Assembly (NCBI GenBank): GCA_013349615.1
Contig: DUZJ01000025.1
Span: 1 to 41,916 of the forward strand
Direction of reading: 5' to 3'
Length of the DNA stretch: 41,916 bases
Origin: Planctomycetota bacterium
Lineage (GTDB): Bacteria; Planctomycetota; Phycisphaerae; Sedimentisphaerales; Anaerobacaceae
Shown: piece after piece, positions 40,386 through 41,916 of the stretch
Numbering within the stretch: the first letter of the stretch is position 1
How the letters are laid out: every line of letters starts with the position of its first letter
Made by a program: the position numbers and the translations under genes
The notes under the pieces: generated by a model
What the model was told of the DNA's origin: nothing
What the model saw: the letters and a program-made list of their open reading frames with translations, nothing else
Databases searched by the model: none

Positions 40386-40562
40386 ATGATTGAGGAGGTT
40401 GTATTTTTTGTATTGCGAATCTCGCTTATCGCGACGCTTTGCCTGTTTGTGTGGCGATATGTGAAGCCAAGAACACAGCTTATGCGTGTATTCAGGGCCG
40501 CACTCCTTGTCCTCGTTCTCTTAGGCGTCCTGGTCATGCTAAGAGTCACCGGTGCTAATTAG
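40386..40562 (+). CDS. Small two-helix membrane protein
   Basis: A 58-residue protein with two hydrophobic helices (VVFFVLRISLIATLCLFVW and FRAALLVLVLLGVLVML) and a short basic linker. No family is recognised. ATG 40386 is selected because a consensus promoter ends six bases before it. GAGGAGG at 40392-40398 lies inside codons 3-5 and could instead serve an internal TTG start, which would truncate the first helix. Confidence 0.55.
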   Translation: MIEEVVFFVLRISLIATLCLFVWRYVKPRTQLMRVFRAALLVLVLLGVLVMLRVTGAN

Positions 40563-41120
40563 TATCTGTTGCGGAAACAGCATTTGTCATTCCTGCGAAA
40601 CTTGTCCTGAGCTAAGTCGAAGGAGCAGGAATCCAGTTTTTAAGCCATAAATCCCTGCTTTAGCAGGGGTGACATTGCCAGTTTCGGCCTTCCGCAACAG
40701 GAACTAATTAAGCCCTGAAGTACGTCTTTGTTCTTCTCTGTTGCAAAACCTTGCTTCTGGTGAACTCTAATGTTCTTTTGAGGAATTGTTATTGCGAGGC
40801 CGCCGGATACGCTTTAGGTAATACTCAACAATGAAATGAGTATCATTAGTTTTCGTTCGCCCCGTAAGCTCCCGCTTGATCTTTGGGCGCTATGAATGAC
40901 ACTGGTTTTGAGATTGCCTGGCTTTCCATTTTGCGGGGTCCCCAAACGCCCAAAAGGGCGTTTGGGGCTTCCCTGCGATGATTCGCAATTACCCTCTCCT
41001 TCGCCGCGTCCACTCCGTAAACTATATTGTGTGTGCTTACGGAGCTTGCAATCACATCATGTATTTCTGATTGCCGGCAGTACAGCAAGCCTGCCGCGAG
41101 CACAGCCGGCAGGCATGGCT
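40563..41120. other. Gene-free region with repeats and a 12-bp hairpin
   Basis: A copy of the CCTGAGCTAAGTCGAAGG element spans 40585-40634 with nested arms, and a CCCTGCTTTAGCAGGG hairpin follows at about 40651-40666. Between 40940 and 40967 lies a perfect inverted repeat, CCCCAAACGCCC-AAAA-GGGCGTTTGGGG (12-bp stem, 4-nt loop) without a T-tract. No gene is convincing here. Confidence 0.6.
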
Positions 41121-41366
41121 TTATACAACAGCTTTCTTTCTGTAAAACAGGAACAGAATAATGCTCAAGGCAATCAGGCCAACAAGCCCGTTTTGGCCCA
41201 GCCCGTCAATTAGTTGGGTGAGATTCGCGACGACTCCGCCGAAAAACGGAATTGTCGTGCCCGGACTGCCAAAAAGGATCTGAATTACGATCCCTAAGGC
41301 AACCAGCAGTAAGAAGATTTCCGTAATCTCACCAAGCCATCTTTTTACTTGCTCCAGAAAATGCAT
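41121..41366 (-). CDS. Small two-helix membrane protein
   Basis: An 81-residue protein with membrane segments at about 17-34 (EIFLLLVALGIVIQILF) and 59-75 (LVGLIALSIILFLFY), a Gly-rich external loop (PGTTIPFFGG) and a basic C-terminus (YRKKAVV). No family is recognised. ATTAGGAGAGTAGACA precedes ATG 41364-41366 on the minus strand, a good ribosome site. Confidence 0.7.
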   Translation of the reverse strand: MHFLEQVKRWLGEITEIFLLLVALGIVIQILFGSPGTTIPFFGGVVANLTQLIDGLGQNGLVGLIALSIILFLFYRKKAVV

Positions 41367-41785
41367 TGTCTACTCTCCTAATCAAAAACAAAAAACACTT
41401 ATAAAACTACGAACGTCACGTTATAAACTTTATTCGGACTATTCCTTACGTTACTTTAATATTCCGCGCCTAAAATACTCAGCTCTATTCTTCATAAAAA
41501 AGCTCTATTACAAGCTCTATTTACTAAACTCCTCCAACAAAAATGCCGCAAAAAACGACATTATCAGTATTGATATGGCCGTTAAGAGGCCTTCAGCAGT
41601 ATTCCCTGGAACGGGCCGGAACGGCCATTTTGCCCGTTTTGTTGGCACCACAATTTATTTTGGGATTCTGTTAATTCTCCCCTGAATTCAATAATATTTA
41701 GCTCCACGCCCGTCCCAATGTTTTTATTCGGGATTTCACGTGGGGTTTTTTGTACATTTCGAACCTTTGAAATTGGGTTTGTTTT
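41367..41785. other. Gene-free AT-rich end region
   Basis: No gene is seen. A minus-strand open frame through here is repeat-derived. AT-rich sequence leads into the terminal GGGTTTG repeat. Confidence 0.6.
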
Positions 41786-41872
41786 GGGTTTGTATTGGGT
41801 TTGTTTTGGCATTTTATTGGCTTTAATTGGGTTTGATTGGGTTTGTATTGGGTTTGAATTGGGTTTGTTTTT
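41786..41872. repeat. GGGTTTG-rich dispersed repeat, copy 2
   Basis: Identical to 10-96 over 87 bases in the same orientation. The G-tract spacing gives four or more GGG runs within 60 bases, a G-quadruplex-like pattern. In this copy the minus-strand frame continues into a ~100-residue low-complexity open frame not believed to be a real protein. Confidence 0.85.
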
Positions 41873-41916
41873 TTGTACATAGTTCATAGTTAATTGTTCG
41901 TAGTTCGTTGTTAATA

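Noticed and set aside
40846-41103. Minus-strand frame of 85 codons next to the hairpin at 40940
   Set aside because: No ribosome site or family match; it spans a perfect inverted repeat and looks like repeat-derived sequence.
41582-41887. Minus-strand open frame of ~101 codons rich in Lys, Pro, Asn, Gln and Thr
   Set aside because: It is a translation of the GGGTTTG dispersed repeat and has no ribosome site or family resemblance.

Overview
The window looks like chromosomal DNA from a Planctomycetota bacterium, probably a Phycisphaerae/Sedimentisphaerales-type lineage (inference, no database search). The pointers are twin-arginine Gfo/Idh/MocA oxidoreductases and sugar isomerase-like proteins, an H-X9-DG pseudopilin, a dockerin-bearing surface protein, a beta-helix protein with GGGMxN repeats, a BlaR1-type M56 protease fused to leucine-rich repeats, and many dispersed hairpin repeats between genes. 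Housekeeping genes (ffs, dnaX, recR, proC, rpoN, nagA, comF) argue against a plasmid. The two ends carry the same 87-bp GGGTTTG-rich direct repeat, so the window probably starts and stops in a dispersed repeat.

Layout. 1-900: gene-free repeats. 880-3240: three AT-rich single-gene units, each flanked by inverted GTTRRR-type core sites, resembling integron cassettes without an integrase; one encodes a HARE-HTH/PD-(D/E)XK nuclease-like protein. 3.6-9.2 kb: flavin reductase-like protein, proC, ferredoxin, SRP RNA, a four-helix-bundle gene with an in-frame stop, dnaX (with an A9 slippery run), a recR fragment, a lipoprotein and recR. 9.2-12.9 kb: two oxidoreductases around a membrane protein, with a relic of a third oxidoreductase. 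13-16.8 kb: rpoN, an M23 peptidase, and an overlapping winged-helix/membrane-protein pair. 17-20.5 kb: a BlaI/M56-LRR operon behind a strong promoter with an operator. 20.6-23.8 kb: ArsR, an ArsP-like permease, two thioredoxin-fold proteins and a CcdA-like protein, with two matching operators. 23.9-27.3 kb: a Tat-exported flavodoxin-like protein and a surface beta-helix protein, each followed by a homologous gene fragment. 27.4-36.1 kb: phosphomannomutase, DUF1805, TIM-barrel isomerase, MntP, a LexA-like repressor, M23-PKD peptidase, nagA, comF. 36.1-39.9 kb (minus strand): cobalamin riboswitch, terminator, DUF4465 protein, dockerin protein, pseudopilin. 40-41.9 kb: two small membrane proteins in repeat-rich DNA.

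Main points. (1) The cobalamin riboswitch has all its conserved blocks, but they are split by about 200 nt of AT-rich DNA; it leads a putative B12-controlled surface-protein operon. (2) Four places carry an additional gene or segment next to a diverged fragment of the neighbouring gene. The fragments differ mostly at synonymous positions, so they came from functional homologues and not from decay of local copies. (3) dnaX carries A9 just after domain III, and both alternative frames stop within about 12 codons, as expected for tau/gamma production by slippage. (4) Three genes start 6-7 nt after a good -10 box, which suggests leaderless mRNAs. (5) The BlaI and ArsR systems have readable operators.
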